Source of the DNA: Chara braunii
Taxonomy: Eukaryota; Streptophyta; Charophyceae; Charales; Characeae
Direction of reading: 5' to 3'
Assembly: GCA_003427395.1 (NCBI GenBank)
Contig: BFEA01000067.1
Location: forward strand, 2,546,278 to 2,593,368
Length of the DNA: 47,091 nucleotides
The notes beneath the pieces are model-generated. The model was not told the DNA's origin. It was given only the letters and a program-made list of their open reading frames with translations, and made no database searches. The translations under genes and the position numbers were made by a program. Below are positions 32,029 to 42,650 of this stretch, piece after piece; within the stretch, counting starts at the first letter, position 1, and the number at the start of each line of letters is the position of its first letter.

Positions 32029-32201
32029 TTCTGTCTCTCTCTCTCTATATATATATNNNNNNNNNNNNNNNNNNNNNNNNNNNNNNNNNNNNNNNNNNNN
32101 NNNNNNNNNNNNNNNNNNNNNNNNNNNNNNNNNNNNNNNNNNNNNNNNNNNNNNNNNNNNNNNNNNNNNNNNNNNNNNNNNNNNNNNNNNNNNNNNNNNN
32201 N
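31965..32201. repeat. (CT)n microsatellite and 145-base assembly gap
   Basis: CT-rich tract 31965-32046, then AT repeats, then Ns from 32057 to 32201. Any ORF crossing the gap is unreliable. Confidence 0.95.
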
Positions 32202-32209
32202 GTCACGAA

Positions 32210-33140
32210 CTCAGTATTACAGTCTTGCAATTGAAGTTTTTGTCTCTCGTTCCCTCCCTGATTCGCTACCACGTGGTTTCGCAAGAACTTCAAACTCGTA
32301 ATCATCTTTAGTGATATTTGTGACATGAGCCGCATTGCTTTGCGTGTTGGGTGTTCCTGCGTGGAAGAATGTCACAGCCTTTTCTGCAACCGATGTTGTG
32401 CGATCAAGGTTGAGTATTAAAAAGCTAATTACAGTGTCGCAATTACGCACTGACACCACAATATCCTGCTTAATTGATGCTAATTTTTGAATCTTCTCTG
32501 ATGCTTTGCTTATCTTCTTAGTCTGTAAATTTCAGACCGCACAACAAGTTCTGCAAATGCCAATTGTTGCAAGGTCACCCCGACCCCTCCATCATCTCTT
32601 CACATTTGAAAAACTTCTCTATCGCTGTCTTGAATGCTTTTGCACCCCACGGATCATTACCCAGTTGTCTCCATGACTTGTTTGTCTCCATCTCTGCTTG
32701 TAAGTTCTTGCGCACTTCCTGTTGGTGGTCCATTTCTGCACATCGCAAGATTGGTAGCCCTTTCTTCGCCCAGAACCAGTGTTTCAACTGTCATGTTATC
32801 TCTCCTCTCACCGTTGTCATGACTCTGTTACATTCCACCAGCACTGACCGCACTCCTGTACTATTCACATACATACTGAGTCCCTCCTTCACATTTCTCC
32901 CTAACATGTTTGCTGCTGATTGCAGAGATACGAAGAAGTCATCCTCCGAGGGGTACATTGTTGCATCCTTCGCCGCAGTGAATGCATACGCCTTTGCGAT
33001 TGAACGAAATAATCTATCCTTTGCTTTCTTAGGAAAATGTATATTACCTTTGTCGCTTGTCTGCTTGTGGTGTCCTCTCTTTCTCTATATGTTTGACGGT
33101 TCCTCGACAATGTCGCCTCCTTGTAAGAGACAACGGACAG
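32210..33140 (-). pseudogene. Unrecognised minus-strand coding remnant (downstream part of the 35402 gene)
   Basis: Minus-strand reading from about 33040 gives a coherent helical protein (KAYAFTAAKDATMYPSEDDF ... GVRSVLVECNRVMTTVRGEI). After an in-frame TGA near 32800 it continues in the same frame with HWFWAKKGLPILRCAEMD, a DPWGAKAFKTAIEKFF motif and ...EEMMEGSG. A further piece (32459-32217) runs into the assembly gap. No family is recognised. Upstream, around 33050-33075, a GTAATAT...AAG arrangement could be an intron remnant. Confidence 0.45.
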
Positions 33141-33357
33141 ACGTAAAAAGACAGCAAACAACGTACATGCCCAGACAACACACGATTTTGTTAATAGTTT
33201 TGTAATATTTCTTAACTCTCTTTGTGCATCATTAAAAGGACGACATATACGAGGTCTGAGGTTGTGAACTACTGTTTTAAATAATGCACTTACGTTGTTG
33301 CGACGACGACTCCTTGCGCACCGACTGCTTGTTCATCTCAACTTTTTCTCCTTCCCC

Positions 33358-35402
33358 TCATCCAAGTGTTCCTTTATTTTCACGTTTTCTCTTCAAATTA
33401 CTCCGTGATATCTGGCTGTCCTTGTCATTGTTACAGTATGAAGTTTCCTCTTCTTCATCATTGTTCGCGTCACTGCTTACACTGTCGCTTTCCTGCAGTG
33501 CGCCACTCCCCTCTTCTTCTTTTGAATTCCCTGTGGTCTCTGATTCACTGTCACCGCCATCGTCGTCTGTTTTCGCATTTTCCTCCCTTTCAGAATGAGA
33601 GACATCCTCCATGGACCGCTGCGACAGGTTGTCTTCCGCTCTTGTGCTGCTTTCAACAATATCCGGCCCCCTCAAATCAATTGTTTCGATGTCTTTGTGA
33701 ACTTTATTTACGCTTCGCTTCTTCTTTCATTGTGTTCCTTCGTTACGAGCACATGCAAGTCCTTGATCTGTGAAAGACTTTTTCTTTGGCGTTTTGGGTG
33801 GCTTGCTCTCGCTCCTTGCATGACCCTTTTTCGACTTTGGCGTCACAAGAGATGATTCCTCCCGTCCTTTCGATCTCTCTGTGTCCGTCCTTGTTGCAGG
33901 CATGGTAACCAATGCACGCTCCCTGCAGATCTCATTCTCCAATCGTCTCTTTGATTTCTCGTTCCCGCTTCGTCTGTGTCTCCGCTTTGCTATCTTTGAG
34001 TCGGACTTTGATAACTTTCTCATGCCTGATTTTTTCTCATGACGCTTGACGGATCTGCTTAGATCCAAGTAACACTGTACCCGTATTTTTTCTCACGCCT
34101 TGATGGAAACACGTGCAAGGACAACCAGGAATCGTCAATGTTCCAACAGTCCTGCATGCATCCAACAAATGGAAACCAGTGACCAGAGTTCAACCTTGCC
34201 ACCATGGTCGCTTTGCCATCTACTATGGCTGGATGCAAGACGCCTGGAATCCACTTAACACTGTACCCGTATTTGTGAGACGACACGTGTTCCTGCAGTT
34301 TGCTCAAATCGATGACACTGTCTGCGATGTCATGTTCCGACCGCAACACCTGCATTGTCACCATTGGATCCCATATGTTGTAGCATTGTATGTAGCTTGT
34401 GTTTCCATAGACAACTCGTACCTCACGCTCGCAGCCCCTCTGAAAACTTTGTCCTCCGACAACTCCATGCGCAAAGGGTGGGCAAGTGGTGGACAAAAGT
34501 CACCAGCATTATGACCATCATGTGTCATAGCATCCCTCTCCTGTGCAGACACCTCTCTGTCAAAAAATCGACATCTGAAGTTGCCATTGATGTACGTAGT
34601 CTTCCAACAATTTCCCATGAGATCACGCACAAGAATCTTACAATGACCATAACGAAAAGGAATCTGTGACGGCACCCACCCCCATTGCACATCCCTTCTA
34701 GGATCGTTGACATCAGACACGACATTCATTTTTCCTGTGTCCTCTTCCATCACCAATGACTCACGGCAAACCACACCATCATACAAGAAATCATTGAGCC
34801 GTAAATCATCCGCCTCCCAGACGTTTATTCCACATGTCGAGAGAATGACGTGAGACATCTGACAGCGTTGCACTGTCATTAAGCCTGATCAACCTGTCCA
34901 AAACTATTGCCGCAGTGACATTGTGTCATGTCATCTCCGTGAGTGGTTGATAAGGAATCCAACTTCCTCCACATTTGAAGGCTAAGCAGTGCTCACCTCC
35001 AATGATGTCAGGTTGTATAAAGTCAGGTTCCCAATTGATAGCATACTGGAAATATTCCCCGACATTCGTCCTTCGAACATTCTCGTTAGGCACAATGCAT
35101 AACATACGGGAGTGCGATGTCCCGACATCTTGCCTGTTCGCCACTTCTTTACCAGTCACGGTTGTGCTATGGCTGTTGCGGCCTCTCCCAAGTTCATCAT
35201 TATCTCTCATCACCATCTCTTCTGTCCCAACATCCAGTGTCGCCCCTACGCCACACTCCGTCTCCATCCCCCCTTCTTGTGCATTCGTGTGTGTCTGTTG
35301 TGTCATTGTCACATCAGCTCCCGCCATGGCTTCCACCATGTCTTCGGTTCCGATGCCGATGGTCTCGCCGACTGCCGCGGTTGAAGCATTTAATCCATCC
35401 AT
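33358..35402 (-). pseudogene. Unrecognised minus-strand gene with W-x-P repeats and a charged tail
   Basis: It starts at an ATG (35402-35400). The first 158 codons end in a TGA (34926-34928), after which the same frame still reads (NVTAAIVLDRLIRLND). After one frame change it continues from ~34879 to 34358, and after another from ~34450 to 34059. The remainder (34068-33358, one in-frame TGA near 33727) is strongly basic, then acidic, with NLS-like KRRHRRS. A motif YxxxWxPxxxxPxxxxG...GxWxP(F/Y) occurs at least twice (NWEPDFIQPDIIGGEH...GSWIPY; KWIPGVLHPAIVDGKA...GHWFPF), and a relative occurs in the methyltransferase-like gene. Function unknown. It lies between CACTA-like ends and may be an element-encoded protein. 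Confidence 0.5.
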
Positions 35403-35589
35403 CTAATCCACGAGACATGACATGTTTTGTGAGAAATCATTGTTGCGAAAATTGTTGGTGGGGAGAGAGAGAGAGAGAGAGAGATGAAATGACCCTCAGT
35501 ACCATAATCAATTCCGGGGATGTAACACGACACTGTGTGGCGAATCGGTAGCTGGAAATAAACAGCGGCTGACGTGAAGGTGAACACAT

Positions 35590-36977
35590 CGGGGACGTGA
35601 AGACACCATTGGGGACGGTTGGCTAGTGCGTGTCATTTATACACGCACAGAACCGTAAGGCACAACACTTGGCCCCCACTAGTGAACCGACTTTAACGCA
35701 TAGACCACTCCTGATCGGAACAAGCCGAGCGAACAGCTAACAAATAGTCGACATCAACGCACCATCGGGGACGTGAAGACATCATTGGGGACGGTTGGCT
35801 AATGCGTGTCATTTGTACACACACAAAACCATAAGGCACAACACTTGGCCCCCACTAGTGAACCGACTTTAACACATAGACCACTGCTGATCGGAACAAG
35901 CCCAACGAACAACTGACAAACAGTCAGCGTCAACGCACCATGGGGTACAATACGACACCACTAGAGACGGTTGGCTAGTGCCTGTCATTTGTACACACAC
36001 AAAACGGTAAGGCACAACACTTGGCCCCCACTAATGAACCGACTTTAACACATGGACCACTGCTGATTGAAACAAGCCGAGCGAACAACTGCCAAACAAT
36101 CGGCATCTACTCACGATCGGGGATGTGAAGACACCTTTGGAGACGGTTGGCTAGTACGTGTCATTTGTACACACACAAAACCGTAAGGCACAACACTTGG
36201 CCCCCACTAGTGAACCGACTTTAACACATAGACCACTCCTGATCGGAACAAGCCGAGCGAACAGCTGACAAACAGTCGGCATCAACGCACCATCGGGAAC
36301 GTGAAGACACCATTGGGGACGGTTGGCTAGTGCGTGTCATTTGTACACACAGAAAACTATAAGGCACAACACTTGGCCCCCACTAGTGAACCGACTTTAA
36401 CACATAAACCACTGCTGATCGAAACAAGCCCAGCGAACAGCTGCCAAATAGTCGGCATCTACGCACCATCAGGGACGTGAAGACACCATTGGGGACAGTT
36501 GGCTAGTGGGTGTCATTTATACAGACACAAAACCGTAAGGCACAACACTTGGCCCCCACTAATGAACCGACTTTAACACATGGACCACTGTTGATCGGAA
36601 CAAGCCCAGCGAACAACAGACAAACAGTCGGCATCAACGCACCATCGGGGACGTGAAGACACCATTGGGNACGGTTCACTAGTGGGTGTCATTTGTACAC
36701 ACACAAAACCGTAAGGCACAACACTTGGCCCCCACTAGTGAACCGACTTTAACACATAGACCACTGCTGATCGGAACAAGCCCAGTGAACGGGTGCCAAA
36801 CAGTTGGCATCTACGCACCATCGGGGACGTGAAGACACCACTGGGGACGGTTGGCTAGTGCGTGTCATTTATACACACACAAAACCATAAGGCACAACGT
36901 TTGGCCCCCAGTAGTGAACCGACTTTGACACACACACCACTGCAGATCAGAACAAGCCCAACAAAAAACTGACAAAG
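35590..36977. repeat. 176-bp satellite, eight copies, unit bounded by CACTA...TAGTG
   Basis: The marker GGCACAAC recurs at 35659, 35834, 36011, 36187, 36363, 36539, 36715 and 36891 (period 175-177). Each unit is a 128-bp block starting CACTAGTGAACC and ending GGTTGGCTAGTG (for example 35677-35804, whose last repeat reads CTAATG) plus a 48-bp spacer (35629-35676). The sequence just left of the array (35570-35628) equals the right part of the block, so the array grew from the end of the element to its left. Copies are an estimated 90-95% identical. One N lies at 36670. Confidence 0.88.
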
Positions 36978-37018
36978 TGTGTGTGTGTGTATGTGTGTGT
37001 GTGTGTGTATGTGTGGTG
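36978..37018. repeat. (GT)n microsatellite
   Basis: Nearly pure GT with two ATG interruptions. It directly borders the end of the satellite. Confidence 0.95.
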
Positions 37019-37115
37019 ATGAACGTTATCTGGCGCCCAGCACCATAGTCATTTGAGACAAATTTGAATCTGTGTCGTGTTCCCGGTTACGTTTATCTCT
37101 GAGTTTTGCGTGGGC

Positions 37116-37547
37116 TCATAGCGTCAGCATGAACATCATCTCTTCGTATGTCCGCTGGACGTCGAAGAAGACAATTCTGATTGCAACAATAATAAACAAT
37201 AATAATAATAATAATAACGATAATAATAATAAATAACAACAATGAAACAATTTTTCCCTCTTTGCAGTAACAGACGCAGATCTCAGAGCTCGATCCCTAG
37301 ACCTCACCTTACCCACGTACAGTATCTGTGTAGTCCCCGAGAGTTGAACTTGTGACATGTGTATTTCATAGACAGCTGGTAGGTTTGTCATACGTCCATA
37401 GGCAGCAGGGGTTAGATCTGTAGATCTATAGAGTAGAGGTCTTAGCGAGTTCCAAAAGCCTAGCTGTAGTCCTTCTGGAAGGTCTGCAAGTGGGCAAGTG
37501 GTCATGTGGCGAGTCAAGTGGTGGACTAAACTGCAGTGCAAATGCAC
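37116..37547 (-). pseudogene. GIY-YIG nuclease domain fragment
   Basis: The minus-strand frame reads NLPAVYEIHMSQVQLSG then TQILYVGKVRSRDRALR (about 37390-37290). VYEI...YVGK with a following Arg matches the GIY-YIG core, with a slightly longer loop than usual. Just after it a TAA-repeat-containing stretch (37170-37260) ends in ...TTGCAATCAG, a good acceptor, and the reading then resumes (FDVQRTYEEMMFMLTL), so this stretch may be an intron holding a microsatellite. No catalytic Glu region is seen, so it is a fragment. It could come from another Penelope-like element or from a host GIY-YIG gene. Confidence 0.5.
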
Positions 37548-38092
37548 AGGTTAGCAGTGAGTCCACAGTCAGTCAGCGGTAAGGTTCAGTAAGTCCCATT
37601 CCGGTCCAGCAAGTACCGCACGGGACTGTGTGCACTTCGGGCCAGGGAAATGGCCAGACCAACGACCTGCAAAAGTATAAATCAAGAGGCAACGCCCTGC
37701 CATTCATTCATTTATGCGGAAACCATGCGGGAGCGCTGTCTCAGCGTCTCGTGCGATGAGGTTTAAAGTGAGCTCGGAGGAAGCAGTAGGCGAGAGAGGC
37801 GAAGTACAACCATAGTGATAGGGTAAGGTGGAGGCAGTCAGTGTTGCCATAACTGTAGCTTAGGGCTAAGTGTGTGTGTGTTGTGTGAGTGTTCAGAGTG
37901 TCACGTGTGGGATGTCCAAGGGTGATCTAATGTATGCAAACAGAGAGTTGTTTGGGCACTGAGTCGCCATAGCCAATTGGAAGTGAACTCTTATCTGGAT
38001 GCCATATCTCTAAGTATTGAGTGGGCGCATGTCACCAATTTGTTGTGCTGCTGTTCACATGCATGAAAAGTGTGAATGAAACGAGTCTGATT
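37548..38092. other. No supportable gene
   Basis: Unique sequence with moderate GC and no long ORF of coding character on either strand. A short GT-rich tract lies near 37870. Confidence 0.5.
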
Positions 38093-38097
38093 ACATA

Positions 38098-38160
<63 letters not shown>
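38093..38160. repeat. (TAA)n microsatellite
   Basis: About 22 TAA triplets. Similar tracts at 37190-37232, 38563-38580 and 41078-41132 each follow unrelated sequence, consistent with microsatellite tails or expansions in inserted sequences. Confidence 0.95.
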
Positions 38161-38169
38161 TGCAAGGGG

Positions 38170-38910
38170 ACATAAATGTGGACGAAGCACAGAAATCCAA
38201 ACCGCAGAATCACACTGAAGCCCAAGTAGTCAAGGCAAGAGCAGATAGCACAATGAAACCGAGTATCCATCCGCTTGAGAATGATACAGCAGAATCGTGA
38301 GTCAATGTCCCCGCTCAATCGGGCATCACCAACAGCATAACCCAATGCAGCTCTTTCTCTTGAATGGCGTCAGACGCCCTATCTACTCTACAACCTAGTA
38401 CTACAACTACAGCATGGAAACAGCCAGACAACTTGCCGACCAGCGAGTGATGACGTCGACACCAATGCCGGCCTCCTCTCTACCAGGTACGTCTTTCTCC
38501 TCCTTCACAACCTCGTTCCCCAACTCACCGATGCCAAACAAACCCAAGAACTACCGTGCAAATAATAATAATAATAATAACACAGGGAAAAATAACAACA
38601 GCGAGATGACAAATTCCTGATTACATCATCACACCGAAACCCAGATAACCAAACTGTATCCAGAGAGCAGCATTGCACCAATAAAACACCAATAGAGGTT
38701 CGTAGCACTAAAAACCAGTATCCATGGAGAGAATACTCTCTCCTCTCAACACAAGAGTCTAGTTCCTTCACACTCACACTTGGCGCTCAGCGCCCAACCT
38801 ACTCCTACACGGCTACTACAGACTACAAAAGACAATGCAACTGCTGACATTTGTGGCAGCCCGAGGTACTTGAAGATGTCGCCCATGCAGATCACCGCCA
38901 ATACAAGGTA
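38170..38910. repeat. Diverged duplication with a covarying GGCG hairpin and donor-like end
   Basis: 38180-38420 and 38620-38830 share blocks in the same order (ATCACAC(T/C)GAA.CCCA; CCGAGTATCCAT / CCAGTATCCAT; ACTACAACTAC / ACTACAGACTAC). Each contains a perfect hairpin whose stem differs: GGCGTC-A-GACGCC (38366-38378) and GGCGCT-C-AGCGCC (38782-38794). Each is followed by a donor-like site (CAG|GTACGT ~38488, AAG|GTATGT ~38908). Both copies are associated with TAA repeats. They may be SINE-like units or a tandem exon duplication. No protein is recognised. Confidence 0.5.
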
Positions 38911-38920
38911 TGTGTCCGCA

Positions 38921-38921
<1 letters not shown>

Positions 38922-38953
<32 letters not shown>

Positions 38954-39070
38954 TTTTTCTCCTCTCTCTCTCCTTTCTCTCTCCTTCTCCGATCTTTCTC
39001 ATCTCCTCCTTCTACTTCCTTCTCCGATCCTTCTCTCTCCCTCACTCTTTCTCTCTATCTCTCACACACA
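38922..39070. repeat. (ATC)n and CT-rich microsatellites
   Basis: About nine ATC triplets (38922-38950) are followed by a CT-rich tract to ~39066. Open frames through it (His/Ser/Phe runs) are low-complexity artefacts. Confidence 0.95.
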
Positions 39071-39479
39071 CCCTGTTGCACACTGTAAAGGTGCTGACCA
39101 GAACAAGATCCGTCTTCTCATACAAGATAGCGTAGCGGAGGACTTAGATACCAACAATCCGGACAATCAATATTGCAGTGCAGCCTCAACATACGTCACT
39201 ATCGTTTTCACGGTGAGACGGGCCCCGGCGCTTACACAGGAAGGACGCGCCAGTCCCTGCCATTCCAGACGAAGAGGAGGCTACACAGACGAGGAGGAGG
39301 GTACACAAACGAAGAGGAGGGGTTAGACGACGAAGAGGGTGGTTAGACGAAGAAGAGGGAAAGATGGGAATGTCGTCAACACCAAGTCTGTGATACGGGT
39401 CCCAAATAATCCTTGTCCAATATCTGAGTCCCAATGTCGAGTCCGGATCCAATGTCGTCAAGTCCCAAAGTCACTGATC

Positions 39480-39563
39480 TATGTCTCTCTCTCGTAGTCT
39501 GCAGGTACTGAGAAGTTAGGTAGCGAGAGGGTGAGGGAGAGATGGACTTAGAAGAGGAAGATG

Positions 39564-39622
<59 letters not shown>

Positions 39623-39886
39623 CCGCAGATACTGAGAAGTCAGAGGATGGGAGAGAGGAGAAGGAGATGGTGGACTGAGAAGAGGAAGAAGAAGAACTCT
39701 TTCTCTCCGTTTCGAGCCAGGCACTAACCTGGGATGTTGGCGCATGCTGCAGGTACCTCGAAGGAGAAGCTGGAGCAACGACGCTACAGGTAAGTACCTT
39801 CGGCCTCCGCCAAATCTCTCTCTCTCTCTCATCTCTTTCTCTCTCTCTCTCTCTCTTTCCCTCTCTCTTGGTCGAATCATGAACGT

Positions 39887-39953
<67 letters not shown>

Positions 39954-40260
39954 TCCATCGATAGGATGAGCAAAACGGAATGAATTTTCTGTTGAAACGT
40001 GGAAATTTTCCGCTGGCACATTCCATCGATAGGATGAGCAAAACGGAATGAATTTATCGATCCAAGTAGCGTTCGGCGAGCCGCGAGTTGGAGACTTGGC
40101 TGATGGCCAAGATTGGAGACTTATCGTCTCCCTCTCTCTCTCTCCTCTCTCTCTCTCTCACGTAGTCCGCAGACACTGAGAAGTCAGATAGAGAGAGGGT
40201 GAAGAAGAGATGGTGGACTTAGAAGAAGAAGAACTCACTCTCTCTCTCATACACACGCAC
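39480..40260. repeat. Three-copy ~100-bp repeat with (CT)n and (CA)n tracts
   Basis: A unit TC(C/T)GCAG(A/G)(T/C)ACTGAGAAGT plus ...GAGAGATGGTGGACTTAGAAGAGGAAG recurs at about 39500, 39620 and 40165, each preceded by a CTCTCT run. (CT)n tracts lie at 39571-39620 and 39811-39868, and (CA)n at 39895-39951. A 68-bp tandem copy starting CACATTCCATCGATAGG occurs at ~39950 and 40018, and it belongs to the dispersed repeat at 104-215. A consensus donor CAG|GTAAGT lies at about 39787-39795. Confidence 0.75.
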
Positions 40261-40284
40261 ACATACACACACATAGTAGGGTGG

Positions 40285-40380
40285 TAATGTATATGTCCAC
40301 GTTTCAGCGCTAGATTCATTTCGATTTTTTGGCAGTGTAGATTTCCATGTTCTAGCGCTAGATTCATTTGATTCATATTG
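40285..40380. repeat. Dispersed short repeat, inverted copy
   Basis: CAGCGCTAGATTCATT recurs about 50 bp apart (~40305 and 40357). It is the reverse complement of the motif at 104-215. Confidence 0.6.
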
Positions 40381-40436
40381 ATGGTAGTAGCGCAAGGTTA
40401 GTAGCGGGAAAGAAGACTTACCTGTCTTATTTCCTT

Positions 40437-40660
40437 GTCGTCGTCGTCGTCATCAGTTGTCGTCGTCGTCGTGGTAATCGTCGTCGTTGTCTTCTTCATT
40501 AGTGTCGTTCTCGTCGTCTGACCATACGGTCAGGTAAGTGCTTTCTTCTCCCCTTTCTCCTATCTTCCTACTTCTTCTCTCCTCCTCCTCCTCCTCCTTC
40601 TTCTTCTTCTTCTTCTTCTACTCTTCTTCTTCTTCTTCTTCACCTGTTCGCCTTCTTCCT
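40437..40660. repeat. (GTC)n and CT/TTC-rich tracts
   Basis: GTC/GTT triplets at 40437-40520 end in CAG|GTAAGT (~40530), and a TCC/TTC tract follows to ~40650. Sequence from 40660 to 41070 is CT-rich and without a supportable gene. Confidence 0.85.
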
Positions 40661-41077
40661 TTTCCGCGCAGTCACCTTCCTCCTTCTTCGCAACTCCTCC
40701 TTCCTCCTCGGCGCACCTCCTCCTCTACTCTCTGGCCGCTCGCTACTTCCATTCCCGCATGCTCGTGCATCCTCCCCGCGCGCCTTCTTCTACCGCACCC
40801 CGCTACTTCCCATCGCGCGTCATCTTCCCTCCTCTTTTCTCCCGCTCGACCTCCATCTCGCTATCTCTTCTACCTCGCATACCTCTTGCCTTGCTCTCCG
40901 CTCTCCCTCTAACCACGCCCGAGTTCTCGGCTCCACAATCCTTTTTTTTTTTTTTTCCTACTCCCTGCTGGGTCGCACGGGCTGCAGTCGGAGCTCACCC
41001 GACCATGAACCGCGTTGGACTGAATCTGTCGTTGAATCGGCGACAGATTCAATGAAATGGAATGCTTTCAAATCTTG

Positions 41078-41132
<55 letters not shown>
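41078..41132. repeat. (AAT)n microsatellite
   Basis: About 18 AAT triplets. Confidence 0.97.
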
Positions 41133-41135
<3 letters not shown>

Positions 41136-41261
41136 GAATTTAACGAACTTAGGAAGGACAAAAAAAAAACAAATCTACTACCTATCCCGTGATGCCAACT
41201 GCAGAGCACAAGAATTAGCAACGAGAAACAATGAACTAAATGTTTTTTATTATCTTCTATC

Positions 41262-41425
41262 CCTATGGGGACGAGTTCGAATCTCGGCCTACAGTAGTGG
41301 ACCGGGGTCGAATTCGGGTCGCTTGCCAAAAAGAAGGGCTAGCCTAATGGTCGTCGGGTTTCGATCCATCAGTCTGTCGTATGCAATTCCGACCTGTTAC
41401 CTACTGGGCTAACTCTTACCATGAT
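41262..41425. other. tRNA-like promoter boxes, possible SINE heads
   Basis: On the plus strand CGAG-TTCGAAT-CTCG (41273-41287) is a perfect T-arm with the B-box consensus. On the minus strand TAGCCCAGTAGG (~41412-41400) matches an A box and GGATCGAAACCC (~41369-41358) a B box at about 30-40 bp, as in tRNA-derived SINEs. A full tRNA cloverleaf cannot be formed, so this is not a tRNA gene. Confidence 0.4.
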
Positions 41426-41429
41426 ACAG

Positions 41430-42078
41430 TAAGGAGTTGCCCTCCTATAAGTAAAGTTCATTGCCCTGAATGTGTGTGTGACCCGCAAGGGTACTTGCTT
41501 TGTTTGGGAGGCCCCGCAGGGGGGGTAGTTGCTTGTTGCCGTGACTTTGGGTTTGCAGCAGGAAAACACCCAGGTAGCGGGCCGGCCAGTACTTAGCCGT
41601 GGCCGCGATATAGAAGGTAGAGGAGGGAAACACTCAAGCGGCGGGGTAGGAGGTCCATGGTACTTAAGAACTGCGGAACACTCGAGTGGCAGTTAGGCCG
41701 GCACCACGCCAAGTAGAGGCAGATATGCTGAGTAGTCGAGGCCGAGTAGAAGAAGACAGAAGTTGGCACTATTAGACACCCAGTACCAGTAGGTATACGG
41801 GTAGCATTCCAAGTCTCAGCGGGCGTCGTAGATGTACCTGACACAACACTAACCTAATCAACCCCTTGGCCTCTTCTGTTGACGGGGCATCATACCCTTT
41901 TCATCCTAGACTGGCTCCGTCATGGTAGCCGACGCCGTCACCGTATTGAATGCAAAAGCGTGGCCAAATACCCTTGTAAGGGTATTTGGTCCGACACGCC
42001 CTATTGGATCTTATATTATCACACAGTATTCACGACCACGGACATACGGAAGGCGGACCACCAGACACCAAGAAGGAC

Positions 42079-42109
<31 letters not shown>

Positions 42110-42484
42110 CTTCTTTTTAAATGCATGGACGGTGTTGGCTTCTTCTAATTATGGAATGTTCTTTTTTGCCACGGGCTTTGTAAAAAACTGCCATGTACAC
42201 ATTCGTTTTCACTACCTCCCGAACTCGATGGGAAGACCTGCAAAAAAGCAGTCGGATCCCACTTAAACCCAGTAGGCTACGCTCTGTACTTGTAGTCAGG
42301 GGGATGCATTATTGCCAATACGGGAACACCTTTACGGGGGACACTGGACAATGGCAGGTCGCTGTGCCTTCCTGACTACCCCTCCATGTGTGGCGTAGGG
42401 AGAACATGTATCGTGGCGGCTCGACACAGCTTGGTGGCAAGACAGGAAAGCACACTTGGCGCGCAGGGAAATAATGTATCACAA
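41430..42484. other. No supportable gene
   Basis: Mixed sequence with a 27-base A-run at 42080-42106. Open frames are short and cross the A-run. Around 41945-41990 a near-perfect inverted repeat (CCAAATACCCTTGTAAGGGTATTTGG, quoted here as its two arms CCAAATACCCTT and AAGGGTATTTGG) forms a strong hairpin. Confidence 0.5.
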
Positions 42485-42556
42485 GTTCGCTAGTGCGGGC
42501 CATTTGCAACGACAAGCCCCATTCTGTAATGGCTCAAAGGCCCGCACTAGCGAACT
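42485..42556. repeat. Perfect 18-bp inverted repeat, CACTA-like junction
   Basis: AGTTCGCTAGTGCGGGCC (42484-42501) is the reverse complement of the sequence at about 42538-42555. The arms contain ...CTAGTG and CACTAG... edges separated by 49 bp (42496-42544). The same edge-spacer-edge layout, with a 48-bp spacer that also begins CG.G.CATTTG, is found in every unit of the 176-bp satellite. It marks either two abutting CACTA-like element ends or a shared terminal hairpin. Confidence 0.75.
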
Positions 42557-42650
42557 CCCACAGTGACAAGCATGTTGTTGAACGACAGTAAAGCGCACGC
42601 TGGATAAATGTTGAAAAAGTTGAAATTATGATGGCGATGTTGACAACTAG

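Noticed and set aside
31958-32335. ORFs across the N-run
   Set aside because: The gap of unknown bases makes them meaningless.
33284-33773. Plus-strand ORFs rich in Ser/Phe
   Set aside because: They mirror the better-supported minus-strand charged-tail coding sequence.
35590-36977. CRISPR-like array
   Set aside because: Repeat and spacer are both conserved between units and the sequence is eukaryotic; it is a satellite.
38910-39330. Histidine/Ser-rich ORFs
   Set aside because: They are translations of ATC and CT microsatellites.
39542-40021. ORFs with Ser-Leu, Thr-His or Cys-Val runs on both strands
   Set aside because: They arise from CT and CA dinucleotide repeats.
41262-41425. tRNA genes
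   Set aside because: Only A/B-box and T-arm matches; no acceptor or anticodon stem completes a cloverleaf.
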